The notes beneath the pieces were generated by a model, which worked only from the letters and a program-made list of their open reading frames with translations, made no database searches and had not been told where the DNA came from. A DNA stretch of 36,302 nt from NCBI GenBank assembly GCA_027596195.1, contig JADGJG010000151.1, positions 1 to 36,302 on the forward strand. Reading direction: 5' to 3'. The translations under genes and the position numbers were made by a program. The stretch is from Podochytrium sp. JEL0797 (lineage: Eukaryota > Chytridiomycota > Chytridiomycetes > Chytridiales > Chytriomycetaceae). Below are positions 19,929-29,955 of the stretch, piece by piece (the stretch's first letter is position 1; each line of letters opens with the position of its first letter).

Positions 19929-20491
19929 TCCGTTTCGACCCCTGCATGCCGCCGAATTTGATTTAATCAAACCGGAAAATTTTTCTTTATGTTGACCTTC
20001 CCCCCCTCCCCTCCCCTTCCTGTTTTTGAATCTATGCTACTTTTAATGAGTTTATGGTGTGTTTTTATTCTATTTGCATTCTCTAATTTTTAATAAAAAT
20101 CTCATCCACCGCAAATTATTGGAACCCCCCCCCCCATGACCCTTCACTAACACCTGATAAAAAGAGGGAAATGAATTCATCTTTGTGTGTGCGTGTTTTT
20201 GCCACCAGACGCCCAATCACGCGAAATGAAGCCGCCTCCCCAATTAAGTTCCTCCCCCGCCCCCGTCCCTTTTGACACGTCCCTTTTTTCCCCTCCCTTT
20301 TGACACCTGTCAAAAAAGAGGGAAAGAAGTTCAGCTGTTTTTTGTCATGCTTCCCCAAGCAAGTGAAATGAAGCCTCTCCAAGCAAGTCCCCTCCAAAAC
20401 AGAAAACAAAGCACTGGAAATTTCCCACGCGGCCCTACGTGAAAAAAATCTCCCCTCAAAACATCGCACAGGCTTCTCACACAACTCCGAA
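19929..20491. other. Intergenic region upstream of the membrane-protein gene
   Basis: Contains the member 7 poly(A) signal, an 11-nt C tract near 20127 and the next gene's promoter. TTTTGACACGTCC and TTTTGACACCTGTC repeat near 20268-20310. No gene seen on either strand. Confidence 0.5.
20092..20097 (+). terminator. Poly(A) signal of cluster member 7
   Basis: TTTTTAATAAAAA, 164 nt after the stop codon. Confidence 0.55.
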
Positions 20492-21593
20492 ATGGTCAGC
20501 CTCAACCTCTTCCAACGCGGTGTCCTCTACTTTACCGTGAACGGCGGCAACTTCCTGCCCCTTTTCAAGCACGGCATGGATATCTGGTACTACAAGCAGC
20601 ATCTGTATTACCTCGGTGAGAGCCAAGCAAACAAGAACTCTTGTTCACCCTCCATGATACTTTGGCGAGTGCTTGGCCGTCGGATTCTCTGTCACTGGCT
20701 CAGTTCCCGCTCGACAACGTGCACCCGGTGGCGCGCGTGGGAAACGCGCATTTCGTTATCCTGCTTTGGCACTGAGACCGTCCCCGCCCCCCCATCGTCT
20801 CCTTGAAACCTCTCATCGCTTCCAAGTCGAAACCCTCCCCTCTCCCTCGCCGCCCCTCCCTCACCCCTCCTTCTCCCCCTCACCCCCCCTTTCTTTCTTC
20901 CCCCTTTCTAAACAAAAACAAAAATAACCCTAGGCCAAGGCGAAGGCTGCCAACGCCAACTCTTCCCACTCGTTTGTTACGACCAAATGGGGACCGAATG
21001 GACGATTTACACGGAAGGTGGATGCGCGGACGTGATTGCGATGCTCACGTGGATCATTATCGCGTTCCACACGCTCGTGTCCATTTTCTTTTTGATCAAG
21101 AATTGTGGGACGGAGAAGGGGAGTCCTGACTTCTTGGCGGGGATGGAGGTGAGTGAGTGAGAGAGTGTGTGGGGTGTTTGTTTGTTTTGCGTTTGGGGTT
21201 CGTTCGGGAAGAACTCGATTGCGAAAGGGGGGGTGGGGATTTTTGAGTTCGATTTTTGTTTGTCTGATCAAAACAAACCAAAAAAAAACACAGAGTGGAT
21301 GCTGCGGGGCCGGAGCCGTGTTCGTCTCGATGGGAGCCTACGATGTGGAAGTCGAAGTGCACCGCAAGCAAGCGAACCCCAAATGGAGACGCGGGATGCG
21401 CGCCGTGACGGCCATTTTCCAGTTTGTGATTCTCGTGTTCACGTGTGCCGCGATCCGCATCGTGACGGGGTATTCGAACACGCCCATCATGGGATTCCAG
21501 AGCACGAGTCTGTTTGTGTATCTGTTTGTGCTGTTTTTGAACTTGTATGCGATTACGGAGCATTTGTTTGAAGGGTTTTCGATGACGTGGTGA
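20492..21593 (+). CDS. Multispanning membrane protein of unknown family
   Basis: Three exons, 20492-20615, 20934-21148 and 21294-21593, join in phase to 212 residues. The 318-nt first intron is long for this window but has a GTGAGA donor and a pyrimidine-rich, CCCTAG acceptor; a small extra exon inside it cannot be excluded. The N-terminus (FQRGVLYFTVNGGNFLPLF) is amphipathic. Hydrophobic segments: VIAMLTWIIIAFHTLVSIFF, AVTAIFQFVILVFTCAAI and SLFVYLFVLFLNLYAI, with basic loops between. Cys-rich spots (GEGCQRQ, GCADV, SGCCGAG) might form disulfides. I do not recognise the family. It converges on the next gene with only 62 bp between stop codons. Confidence 0.7.
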
Positions 21594-21655
21594 TTCTTCG
21601 TGTGGGTGTGCGATATATAATATATAATTTGAGTTGATTTATTTGCTGGGATTGG

Positions 21656-22328
21656 TCATTGGAAGGAAATCACGCCGCGGCCTTTGGATTTGATGGTGCC
21701 CGACTGCAACGCGGAAATATCGACGCCATCGGCCATCATAAATTCGGGTTGATGGGCGGCAGTGTTCGCATCGGACACGACGCCCAGCAGGGTCTGGGCG
21801 TGGATGCGCGAATAGCGCGACGTGAGCGGGGCCTGTGGGGAAGCGGAATCAAGACACGGCAAATGGCTTCAACAAGGTTACCGCGCTGGCGCCAGAGTGC
21901 ACCTCGGCGAGGTTGATGAAGGTGATGCCCGTGGTGGGGCGTGTCGGGATTGGTGCAGGTGCAGGTGCAGGTGTTGTTGTGGGTGTGGGGCGGGGGGGTG
22001 GTTCGGAGGTTTGAGGTTGGTGGGTTCGAGGCGGGTGGGATCGGGCTGGTGGGGCAGAAAGAGGTGCGTTGTTGGGACGGGGTCGTTGCTGGGGGGGTGG
22101 TTGCGGGCTGCGCTGGGGCGCGTGGTACGGGTCGGAGGCGCGCTCGGGCCTGTGGCCAAGGCGAGACGCCACGGACGCGCGCGGCGCTGCGTCTCGGGGA
22201 AACACGCCGGGCCGCCCGAGCCGCGACGCGATCGACCCTTTGCTTCTTCCGGCTTCGCCCGACGGTGCTGCAGCTGCAGGGGGTGCCGAGCGAGGTCCCA
22301 GTCGAGATGCGATCGGTGCCTTGCCCAT
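21656..22328 (-). CDS. Proline-rich protein with three IASRLG repeats, unknown function
   Basis: Two exons, 22328-21882 and 21832-21656 (49-nt intron, GTAACC..CCACAG, phase 0), give 207 residues. The N-terminal part carries three copies of a short element: PIASRLGPRS, SIASRLGRPG and SVASRLGHRP. A Pro-rich stretch with many PPA/TPT and PAPAPAP follows. The C-terminal 75 residues look folded: GITFINLAEVHSG, then SRYSRIHAQTLLGVVSDANT, FMMADGVDISALQSG and KGRGVISF. The regular ASRLG elements look like repeated linear binding sites. I know no family with this layout. Confidence 0.65.
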
Positions 22329-22501
22329 GGAAGAAGAAAGAAAATTGCAGGGATTTTCTAACTTCTCGCCAAGAGTTACAGATCTTTTTGGGTGGAATGA
22401 ATGCCATAATATTCGTCTTCGTTTCTTTATAAGTTCCATATAAACCAAAATATAAAAAACAAATTCCTTCCGCTTTCTCTCTCCCTTCACCATCACCCCA
22501 C

Positions 22502-24292
22502 TCACAAAAACCCTTCAAAATCATACCCCTCCCTCAACAAGAACTGACTCACAGGTTCATACTGATACTCCTGCTGCTGCTGCTGTTGTTGTTGTTGTTG
22601 ATAGAACCCATCCAACGCGTCGTCTGCCCCTTTATTCCCAACACTGCTGCTGCCACTCCCACCATACAAAAACTCGCGCGTATTCGCGTCCAAATCATCC
22701 TCGCAAAGGGCAACACCGTACCCCAATACTTGGTTATACTCTCCACCGGTGCCGTCAAATAGGGGGAGGTAAGTGGGGTCTGCGGCGGCCCCGGCATCGC
22801 GGTGCGGGTAGTGGGGCTGCTGGGATGAGTAAGACGGTGTGGGTGCTGTCCAGTCGTTGTGCGTGAATAATGGTTTCATGGAGGAAAGCAGGATGGGTCC
22901 TCCTCCCGTGGAGGAAGAAGAGGATTCCGGTGGGAGGGACCAGAAGGGTGTCGTTGCTGTCGTTTTTGCTGCTGTCGTTGATATTGGGTAGTCGTTGTAG
23001 TACTCTGGTTGCGTGGCGGTAGCAAGGAGGTGGCGTTCGAGGAGGAGATGTTGTTGTTGTTGGAACAAGTGCGGTGTGGGTGTTTGGGCAGTGTAACAGG
23101 ACTCAAAGAGACTCATGGAAGCCACGAGGGAGGCGTCGTCTGGAAACGCGGCAGTGTTGCCAGTCGTTGTGGTTGTAGTATCAGGCCAAGAACCGGGGGA
23201 AGAGTTCAACGGGACTCCAATCAGTGTGGCTTGTGAGTCCGAGGACGTCAAGGCCGCGAGGGCCGCGTTGAAGTTGAAGGCAAAGTCTTTGGACGTGAGT
23301 GAGTCGAGGTCTGCGGCGGTGAGGGTGAAGCGGGTCGGTCCAATGGCTGCAGCGGCAGTAGAAGTGTTGGATGGGGAGCCTGTGGTTGTGTATTCTTGCA
23401 GGCATGTGTCGGTGGGTGGGGACAGGAAGGGTGGGAAGAGCATCGTCAGGGGGCTTGTCACGGCCCATTCGTAGGGGAGGAGGTTATTTGTGGGTGAGGA
23501 GGAGGTGAAGTAGTTGTGGGTGACGGTGGGGTTATCGGCATTGGAGGGCGTGTCTGCTGAAGGGGCGGTGGCGGGGATCAGTGCCATGGAGGAATCTGTC
23601 TTGCTGGCTGACGACGATGCTGGGTCTTTGAGTAGCTCCTGGTTGGATGAAGGGTAAGGCTGAATGAACTGGTGTTTCTGTCCCTTTGCATGGAATATTT
23701 TCCTACTGCTGTGATTGATGTCGCTATTTTTTAGTTCCGTCTCCATTCTCCGACTATTTGGTGGGCACGAATTCAAGTCGAGGGTTTTAGAAGGAGTTGC
23801 CGGTGAACTTCCAGATCGTTGCTGTTGTCTCTGCGGAGCGAAATTCGTCGCAACAATTGGCCGCGCGGATCCACGTTCAGAGCGCTCCACCTTGACTCTC
23901 CAGCGCACATAGCACGCGTTACAATAGTTCTATGTGAAAAAATTTGTTTGTTAATATCTCGGATGGAGAAGAATGGGGGGGGGGGGGTATTTCGTGTTTG
24001 TTACCCTCTTCTTATCAGGGCCCTTGCGCTTCAACGGAGTGTCCGCCTCCCCAGCACCACACTGTACACACTTCCACACTTGTCCCTCCACGACGCCATC
24101 GTTCTTCATTTTCTTGGAAACGCGTTTTTTGCCCTGTTGTGGTTTGTTGCGCGGTGGGAGTATGACGAGTGGCGAGAGGGATGGGAGTGATGGGTTGAAA
24201 TGGTGTGTTGGTAGTGGTTGCGGTGGTGGTGGTGTAGGTTCCAAGTGTGTTGACGGTTCTGGAGACGCGTGCGGGTCGTTGAAGTATTCCAT
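22502..24292 (-). CDS. GATA-type zinc-finger transcription factor
   Basis: Exons 24292-24005 and 23929-22502 (75-nt intron) join in phase to 571 residues. The finger is split by the intron: WKCVQCGAGEADTPLKRKGP in exon 1 and NYCNACYVRWRVKVERSE in exon 2, giving CX2CX20CX2C. The usual TPLWRxGP reads TPLKRKGP, with Lys in place of Trp. A basic stretch (KKRVSKKMK) precedes the finger. The long C-terminal region is Ser/Thr/Pro/Gln-rich with a run of ten Gln (CAG/CAA) and an acidic-aromatic end (EGYDFEGFL), typical of an activation domain (inference). A sequence-specific nuclear regulator; targets cannot be read from the sequence. Confidence 0.88.
22571..22605. repeat. CAG/CAA (polyglutamine) microsatellite in the GATA gene
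   Basis: CTG units then TTG units on the plus strand encode about ten consecutive glutamines on the minus strand. Confidence 0.9.
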
Positions 24293-24564
24293 TTCTTGAT
24301 TGATTCCGTTTTTGCTTTCGAGTATTCAGACAAGTTTGGTGTTGAGGCAGTGAGGGGCAGTTGCTGTTTCTGCGCTCAAAAGGGGAACTGTTTGAGTGTT
24401 TTTTTCAGATGTTCTTTGTTGGGATATACAATGGGGGCCTTCTTGGACCAGGAGGTTTCGGATTTTCATTTTCCTTTGTTCTGCTCTTTTCCAAGACGAT
24501 ATCCATTTCTCTTTTTATTCATTTTTTAATGGTTCGTTTCTCTTTATTGGTCCATTTCGTTATT

Positions 24565-26251
24565 TCAATCTTGTTTGCACCGCCCCAAATCTTCCACCTC
24601 GGACTCGTCCGCATCCACAACCGTCTCATCCAACGAAACGCTCGACTCTCTCTTTTCCAAAACAGAGCTGCAATACTCATCTTCCGATTTCGCCAACAAC
24701 CTGCGCACGAGCGACGCGTTTTTCGAATCCCTCACAACCTCTCGCAAAAGGGTCGGGACCGAGGAAACAATGAATTCAGCTTCGAGGATGTTGAAGGGTG
24801 TCACTTGGACTGTTTTGGGAGGTAATTCGAAGGCGGGGAGTGGGTCTCCGCGGGAGGTGACGGTTGTGACTCGGATACGGAACTGTTGGGGTGAGTGTGG
24901 ATTCAGTTTTTGCATCTCTCTCTCTTCTTTCTTTACCTTGTGATCAATGCAAATGCGATTCGCAAACGTTCCAGATGGATTGATGCCAGAGTGTTTTGTC
25001 GCAAACATGGAGGTGGGAGTGGGGATGGAGGATGCCAGGCGAGGAACATCGAATTTCAACTGCAATTCCCCAAAAGGAGTAAGAAGACGATTTGGCGTAA
25101 CATCAAAAAATACGCAAAACCCCAATCACCTGCTGTGTCGCATTCCAAAAGTCCCCTTCCTCCGCCTCCCTCCCCTCCCACACCAACAACTCAACCCCCA
25201 AATACTTGCGATCCAACGTAGTGCCTTCCATCAAATCCGCAAAATCCATCCCCCCACCTACGGCCTCGGGCTTATTCCCACAACTCCTCCTCACAGCCGC
25301 CACGGACGCGTTCGTTTTCATGGCTTCCACGCTGATCCCGACGCCTTGCACCTCCTCCAGCCATACACGCACGGAGTCGATCCGGGTTCGAGTTCCAGGC
25401 TTTGCACGCATTTGGAAGGTAAATTCGACGCGGTCCGTGGGTCCGAAGACGGTGGAGGTGAGGGTTGCGGTGTATTCGAGGTTGTAACCTGTGCCGAGGT
25501 TTTGGTGGTCTTCGAACACGTCGGTTTCGGAGCTCCATGTGTGTTGGGAAGGGTGTGAAGAGTCAGACGCTTGGAGGATGGATTTCAACGCGGTGGGATG
25601 GTGTTTCGTGACGACGAGAGGCCGGTGCGATGTGAGTGTGTTGAGGAACAAACTCTCATAAGCAGAAAAGAGGAGATGAGCGTATGGAATCATGGTTTCC
25701 AGGGAGCGAGAGAGTTGCGACCGCGTGACTCTCGTTCCGACTTGCACCACCGCCTCGACGCGGTATGCGATGCGCGCGCCGAAGCCCCATTCGGGGTTTG
25801 ACGCGTGAATGCTCGTGTGGAGTTTGTTTGTCGAGGAAGACAGGGGGAACGAGAAAGGGATCAGCCAGACGCCTGGTTCAGGGTTCGTTGCGTTTGTTTG
25901 GGTCGCGTCGTCTTCGATTGAAAAGACGGTTTGTGGGCCGAGGGTTAAGAAGCGGAAGGATTCGTAGGGACTGTGTCTACGCGCGTCTCCGTTGGATGTG
26001 ATGATGGATCCTTGGAGAGTTGCGGAGACGGTCACGAGTGGGAGCGGGGTTTTGATGCGGATGAGGCCTTGGATGTGGATCGTGTTTGAGAGGCCGATGT
26101 AGCCTCCTGTGATGAGAGTTTCGGATTCATTGGTGGTGAGAATCTGGACTTGAGTTGTTGGTTGTGACAGGGCAGACAGAATTGTCATCATTTTTTTTTG
26201 TTTTCTCTGTGGATGACAGGACGATTGAAAGCTGACGGATGACGCGTCCAT
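24565..26251 (-). CDS. Arrestin-fold protein (ART-like trafficking adaptor)
   Basis: Three exons, 26251-25130, 25059-24937 and 24882-24565, join in phase 0 to 520 residues. N-lobe: VQILTTNESETLITGGYIGL and HIQGLIRIKTPLPLVTVSAT, then PYESFRFL and VWLIPFSFPLSS, the order of strands expected for an arrestin N domain. C-lobe: EYTATLTSTVFGPTDRVEFT, TRIDSVRVWLEEVQ and later FRIRVTTVTSRGDPLPAF. The acidic C-terminal tail is ESEVEDLG. Fungal alpha-arrestins recruit Rsp5-type ubiquitin ligases to membrane cargo, usually through PY motifs; I see no PPxY here, so the ligase link is not supported. An alternative start at 26191 (MMTILSAL) would drop 20 residues. Confidence 0.75.
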
Positions 26252-26273
26252 TTTAGCTCAAGAGAAAGTTAGT

Positions 26274-26660
26274 TCAGAGTTTTTCCACCCGTCTGTGCCC
26301 TCGATAATGAAACAATTTTTTCCACACCCTTTCCACCGAGACAAGGAGAAGTCCCACACCCCAAGAAGAGGGGGTAGAAAATGAGACATGCCAAACTGAG
26401 ACTATAATGACCGCAAACCAACAGAGCTGGCGCAAGATTATCGGGGGGGGGGGGGGGGGGGGGGGGGGGTGTTATTGGGGGTTTGGGTCTTGGGTGATGG
26501 GAAGGGACTTACGAGAATAACGTCGGCGAATGATCCAACAAAAGAATACAGGAACGCAAATGATTTGTAGTATCTGTTTTTCGAGGCGATGATCGGGAAG
26601 AAAACTGATCAGAAACGCGGGCGGGGAGTTTCCAAAGAAAGCGACACCGAAAAACCACAT
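26274..26660 (-). CDS. Possible small two-exon membrane protein (weak)
   Basis: Exon 26660-26513 ends in a perfect GTAAGT donor. A candidate acceptor (TTATAG) at 26402 joins in phase to an exon ending at 26274, giving 91 residues with hydrophobic stretches (ILQIICVPVFFCWII, WGVGLLLVSVERVW). The intron would contain the 27-nt G tract. There is no family match, and the gene would end only 22 nt before the arrestin start codon. Treat as tentative. Confidence 0.25.
26443..26469. repeat. 27-nt G homopolymer
   Basis: Uninterrupted G at 26443-26469 between the arrestin start and the ALG11 fragment. Confidence 0.95.
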
Positions 26661-26860
26661 GCAGAATAATCAATCAAGTAAGATTCCGTTCCAAACGCAT
26701 GCCAATCTGCTCATTCCGGGTATTCCGACGCGTCGCGACGCAGCCAGCTCACTCCCTCGCCCTTTTTTTCGCATGCGCTTCGCGAGTCCCTTCAGTTTTC
26801 CCGTCCGCTTCATGTTTCGTCGCTCCTCAAATCTCTTTACCTCAAGACTCTCAAACTCAC

Positions 26861-27539
26861 CCCAACTTCAAATTCCTCCCCAAAACACTCTTGGCAACAC
26901 CCCTTTTGTTATTAAAACTCTCGACCCCACCCCTCACAACCTCCAACATATCCGAACTAAACGGGGTAAGTGAATGCGAATCCGACGGTATCGACAAAGA
27001 TTTCGGGCGGGTCAGTTAACAGGGCTTCGAAGGCAACGAGGGTGGATCCGAGGGATTGAGCGATGAGGGTGAAGTGGGGGTATCTATCGACGGAGTCAAA
27101 CAGGGACCCACAATACGAACACGAAATCCCTTTCACCTCTTGGCCTCCAACCACCTCCACGTCGTCAACTCCTTGAACTCAATCCTCTTCACTTCCTCCT
27201 TCGAGAAATCGATGTCAAATTGGACCTTGACCTTGTCCAACACCTCCCTCGCCACAACCCCCTGCCTCGCATACACCACGATCCTGTACTTGCTGTATTC
27301 CTGTTCCCTCAACAAGGCCGCCACGAGAGCCCACAAGACACGTTCGCCGCCGCCAAAGCCATCGCTGGATCCGGTGAGTGAGTGGTGATCATCGCAGTGA
27401 ATCGTACGCACCAGGACGGATGAAACAGCCCAATCACACCCTCCTTGGTCCTCCCGATCATGGCAAAGAGTGCAACAACGACAACCACTGGCACCAGTGA
27501 CAACACAACGCTGAGCAGAAGCATCGAAACAGAAACCAT
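26861..27539 (-). pseudogene. ALG11: ALG11 mannosyltransferase, 5' fragment with internal deletion and frameshift
   Basis: Alg11 adds the fourth and fifth mannoses (alpha-1,2) to the dolichol-linked core glycan on the cytosolic ER face; the family is about 500 residues. Here exons 27539-27412, 27364-27137 and 27083 onward join in phase and give the N-terminal anchor (LSLVPVVVVVALFAMIGRTK), HPSCDGFGGGERVLWAL and [19 protein letters not shown]. After FAFTYP a stop follows. In another frame the sequence resumes directly with [18 protein letters not shown], which in Alg11 lies after the missing region ending VHYPTIS. So a segment of a few dozen codons is gone, with a frameshift, and resemblance stops near 26861. 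The donor-side half of the enzyme is absent, so this copy cannot be active. Confidence 0.82.
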
Positions 27540-27721
27540 TTTTGGCAGGAAATCACCAGGAAATCACGTCAAAAAGCCGATTCTCCTTTTTCTTTTCGTT
27601 ACCAACTTCATTCCTTATTAATCTAATAACTGCAGATGTCGTCGTTTTCATAGAACTCGTCTCCCTCGTATTCCATCCTCGCGTCATGCGTTGGCTGAGG
27701 AAATTCCACCCACTCTTCCTG
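27391..27721 (-). repeat. Duplicated block, copy 1 (copy 2 at 30871-31201)
   Basis: In both copies the block runs, on the minus strand, from the last 33 or so codons of a P-loop gene, through an 80-nt spacer, to ALG11 exon 1 and the first bases of ALG11 intron 1. ALG11 exon 1 differs by only 2 of 43 residues between copies. Confidence 0.88.
27623..27721 (-). pseudogene. 3' tail of a P-loop NTPase gene, truncated copy
   Basis: Encodes RQEEWVEFPQPTHDARMEYE and GDEFYENDDI, matching HQEEWVDLPEPTRDPRMEYE and SDEVYDEDDI of the longer copy at 31093-31643. Similarity ends abruptly at about 27721, so the rest of the gene is absent. Confidence 0.75.
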
Positions 27722-27881
27722 ACGAACAAGCCGAAAAGGGGGGTTCCATCGGTGGAAAAAACAAGCTGAACTCTGAAAGCGCGGTGAAGCAAAACCCTCC
27801 GAAAGCAAACCATACCATTTCTTTCACGTTTTCCAAACTCAAGTGATATACCCTCACTATTGTAGTCTTCGCAGGATCGGA

Positions 27882-27963
27882 TTCAAATATTCCAAAAAGC
27901 ATTTCTCTTGATCCCATTCGCAAATTCCAATTGGTTTCGTAAGCGTTTTCGCGGCGTTTGAGT
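27882..27963 (+). repeat. Dispersed repeat, copy 1 (copy 2 at 32560-32637)
   Basis: Shared blocks: ATTCCAAAAAGCATTT, CAAATTCCAATTGG and GCGTTTTCGCG followed by CGTTTGAG. It is about 90 bp upstream of the AAMP start codon and may include promoter sequence. Confidence 0.8.
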
Positions 27964-28054
27964 TCAAGTGAATCATTTCAGGAGAATTTGTTGGAATTCA
28001 AATCCGCGGGTTCGTTTTTTTTTTTTTTTGATCAAACTTAATCACGAAAAGAGA

Positions 28055-29449
28055 ATGGATATCGACGATTACTCCGACTTTGACAAGCTCCAGGACCACG
28101 ACGATGATGATTACTATGGCGATCAGAACCAGGACGATATTGACGAAGACGATCCTGAAGAACTGATGAGCGACGACGAGGCGCAGTGCGTATGAAACCT
28201 TTAAAGGTAACTAGGACAGAAGATTAACAGACAACTAGGGACGACGAGGTCATGGCCGGTCTGCGTCGCGCCGATGCTGTGCAGGGATTCTTCCAGCATA
28301 AGGAGCCTGTTTATACCGTTGCGATGCATCCGACCCAGGACGCCATCTGCGTGTCGGGTGGGGGTGACGATGCCGCTTATGTGTGGAACAGCGAGACCTC
28401 GGAGGTTGTGAAGCAGCTGGAGTGTAAGGAGATTCCATGGTGATCGTGTATTATTCTGATTCTTGCAAATAGCCCACGCGGATTCCGTCGTGGCCTCCGG
28501 ATTCAGCTTTGACGGCTCCTATCTCGCAACGGGCGGCATGGACGGAAAGCTGTTTGTGTATAAATCTACAACGGGAGAGAAGGTGCTCGAGCTGGATGGT
28601 CCCAGCGAAGTCACGGTGCGTATTCCGTCTCGTGTATCGCGTGTTTGGGGAATGAGCTCCTAAACGTTGTATAGTGGTTGAAATGGCATCCGAGGGGAAA
28701 TGCTCTTCTGTGCGGATCTGCAGGTGAGTGGAGGTTCGTATCAGGGCCGCCGAGTTTTTACCTATTTTTTAGATGCCACTTTGTGGATGTGGGCTATTCC
28801 CTCCGGACAATGCATGAACGTCTTCACGGGACATTCCACGAGTGTTGCATGCGGATCTTTCACCCCGGACGGAAAATCGCTCGTCAGTGGCGGAGAAGAC
28901 GGATTTCTCTACAACTTTGACCCGCGATCTGCCGCCGTCAAGCAAGTTTTTCGACCAGACGATGCGCGATTCCTGGGCGGCAGCAGTGTCACGAGTTTGG
29001 CCGTCCACCACGATTCTCAAGTCGTCTTGGCTGGAGGAATGAATGGACACGCGGGGCTCGTGCATCTTGGGAGTGGGCGGATTCTTGGCAGCGTGAGCCA
29101 AGCCGGCGATAGCATTGAAAGTTGTGGATTCTCGACGCATTACCCCCTCGCGTCGGTTGCTTCCATCGACGGCACGATTGCCCTCTGGGACATCACCTCC
29201 ATGCGACTCCGCGCAACGTTCCGACACCCCAAGGGCGTCACAAAGACCATCTTTTTGAAGCAGAGTCCGTTGATGTTGAGTGCCAGTTTGGACAAGTCGA
29301 TTCGATTGTGGGATTTGAGGACGGGTGGGTTTGTGCGGTCTTGGTATGGCCATTCGGGCCCGATTTTGGATATGGATGTGGGACGGGGGGAAGGAAGTTT
29401 TGTGACGTGTGGCGAGGATGGAAGTGCGCAAGTGTTTTTGATTGAATAA
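28055..29449 (+). CDS. AAMP: AAMP/Sqt1 WD40-repeat protein, ribosomal protein uL16 chaperone family
   Basis: Five exons, 28055-28185, 28239-28423, 28473-28615, 28675-28723 and 28773-29449, give 394 residues in phase. A very acidic N-terminus (DDPEELMSDDEAQDDEV) precedes a WD40 propeller; repeat ends visible include DDAAYVWNSET, DGKLFVYKST, DATLWMWAIPSG, DGTIALWDIT and KSIRLWDLRTG. WLKWHPRGNALLCGSAD matches the WMEWHPRAPVLLAGTAD type element of animal AAMP. Yeast Sqt1 captures nascent Rpl10/uL16 for 60S subunit assembly; the acidic tail and propeller fit that role. DPY30 follows head-to-tail after 99 bp. Introns are 49-59 nt. Confidence 0.93.
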
Positions 29450-29548
29450 TATCAGATATTTTGGACGTCATTCGTGATTCGACATGGAGTTGACAAACTT
29501 TGTTGTCGAAATACCGCGAAATCCCCTCCAACACGCGTTCCAGCAGAA

Positions 29549-29845
29549 ATGGCCCCCAAAACCCCCGAAGCACCCGCCATTCTCACAAAGAGTCTCCTCG
29601 AGACCATCCAGCTCGAAAAGGACGCGTTGGCGGCGGCATCGAAACCATCTGTTCAAGCACTCCCGCAGCGCGCTTATCTCGAGAGCGTGATTCCGATCCT
29701 GATGGAGGGTCTCAAGAGCGTTGCAAAGGAGAGGTTTGCAATTTCATTGTCTTTATTGATAAAGGATATTGATTTGTTTTGCAGGCCGCAGAATCCGACC
29801 GAATATTTGGGCCTATTTTTGCTCAAAAACTCAAAGAACGCATGA
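29549..29845 (+). CDS. DPY30: DPY30/Sdc1, subunit of the COMPASS H3K4 methyltransferase complex
   Basis: Two exons, 29549-29733 and 29785-29845, give 81 residues. The Dpy-30 dimerisation motif is clear: LPQRAYLESVIPILMEGLKS then VAKERPQNPTEYLGLFLLKN. The motif dimerises and binds an Ash2 helix, stabilising the Set1/MLL methyltransferase complex; Dpy-30 motifs also occur in radial-spoke proteins, but a stand-alone protein of this size fits COMPASS. The 51-nt intron has no in-frame stop, so retention would add 17 residues inside the motif; its donor (GTTTGC) is weak. It converges on the IFT140 fragment. Confidence 0.92.
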   Translation: MAPKTPEAPAILTKSLLETIQLEKDALAAASKPSVQALPQRAYLESVIPILMEGLKSVAKERFAISLSLLIKDIDLFCRPQNPTEYLGLFLLKNSKNA

Positions 29846-29892
29846 AGCGAACCATGGAACCTGATTCTCTTCCTTCGAACGATATAATACGA

Positions 29893-29898
29893 AATAAA
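29893..29898 (+). terminator. Poly(A) signal of DPY30
   Basis: AATAAA 48 nt after the DPY30 stop codon. Confidence 0.7.
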
Positions 29899-29955
29899 AG
29901 AAATTCAATAGTCCTCCTCAATCTCGTTTTCATCCTGCGGTGCGCGTGGGAGCTG

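Noticed and set aside
20673..20927. Open frame in the first intron of the membrane-protein gene
   Set aside because: Its Pro/Arg-rich translation lacks membrane character, and splicing across it (20616-20933) joins the exons in phase with a good acceptor.
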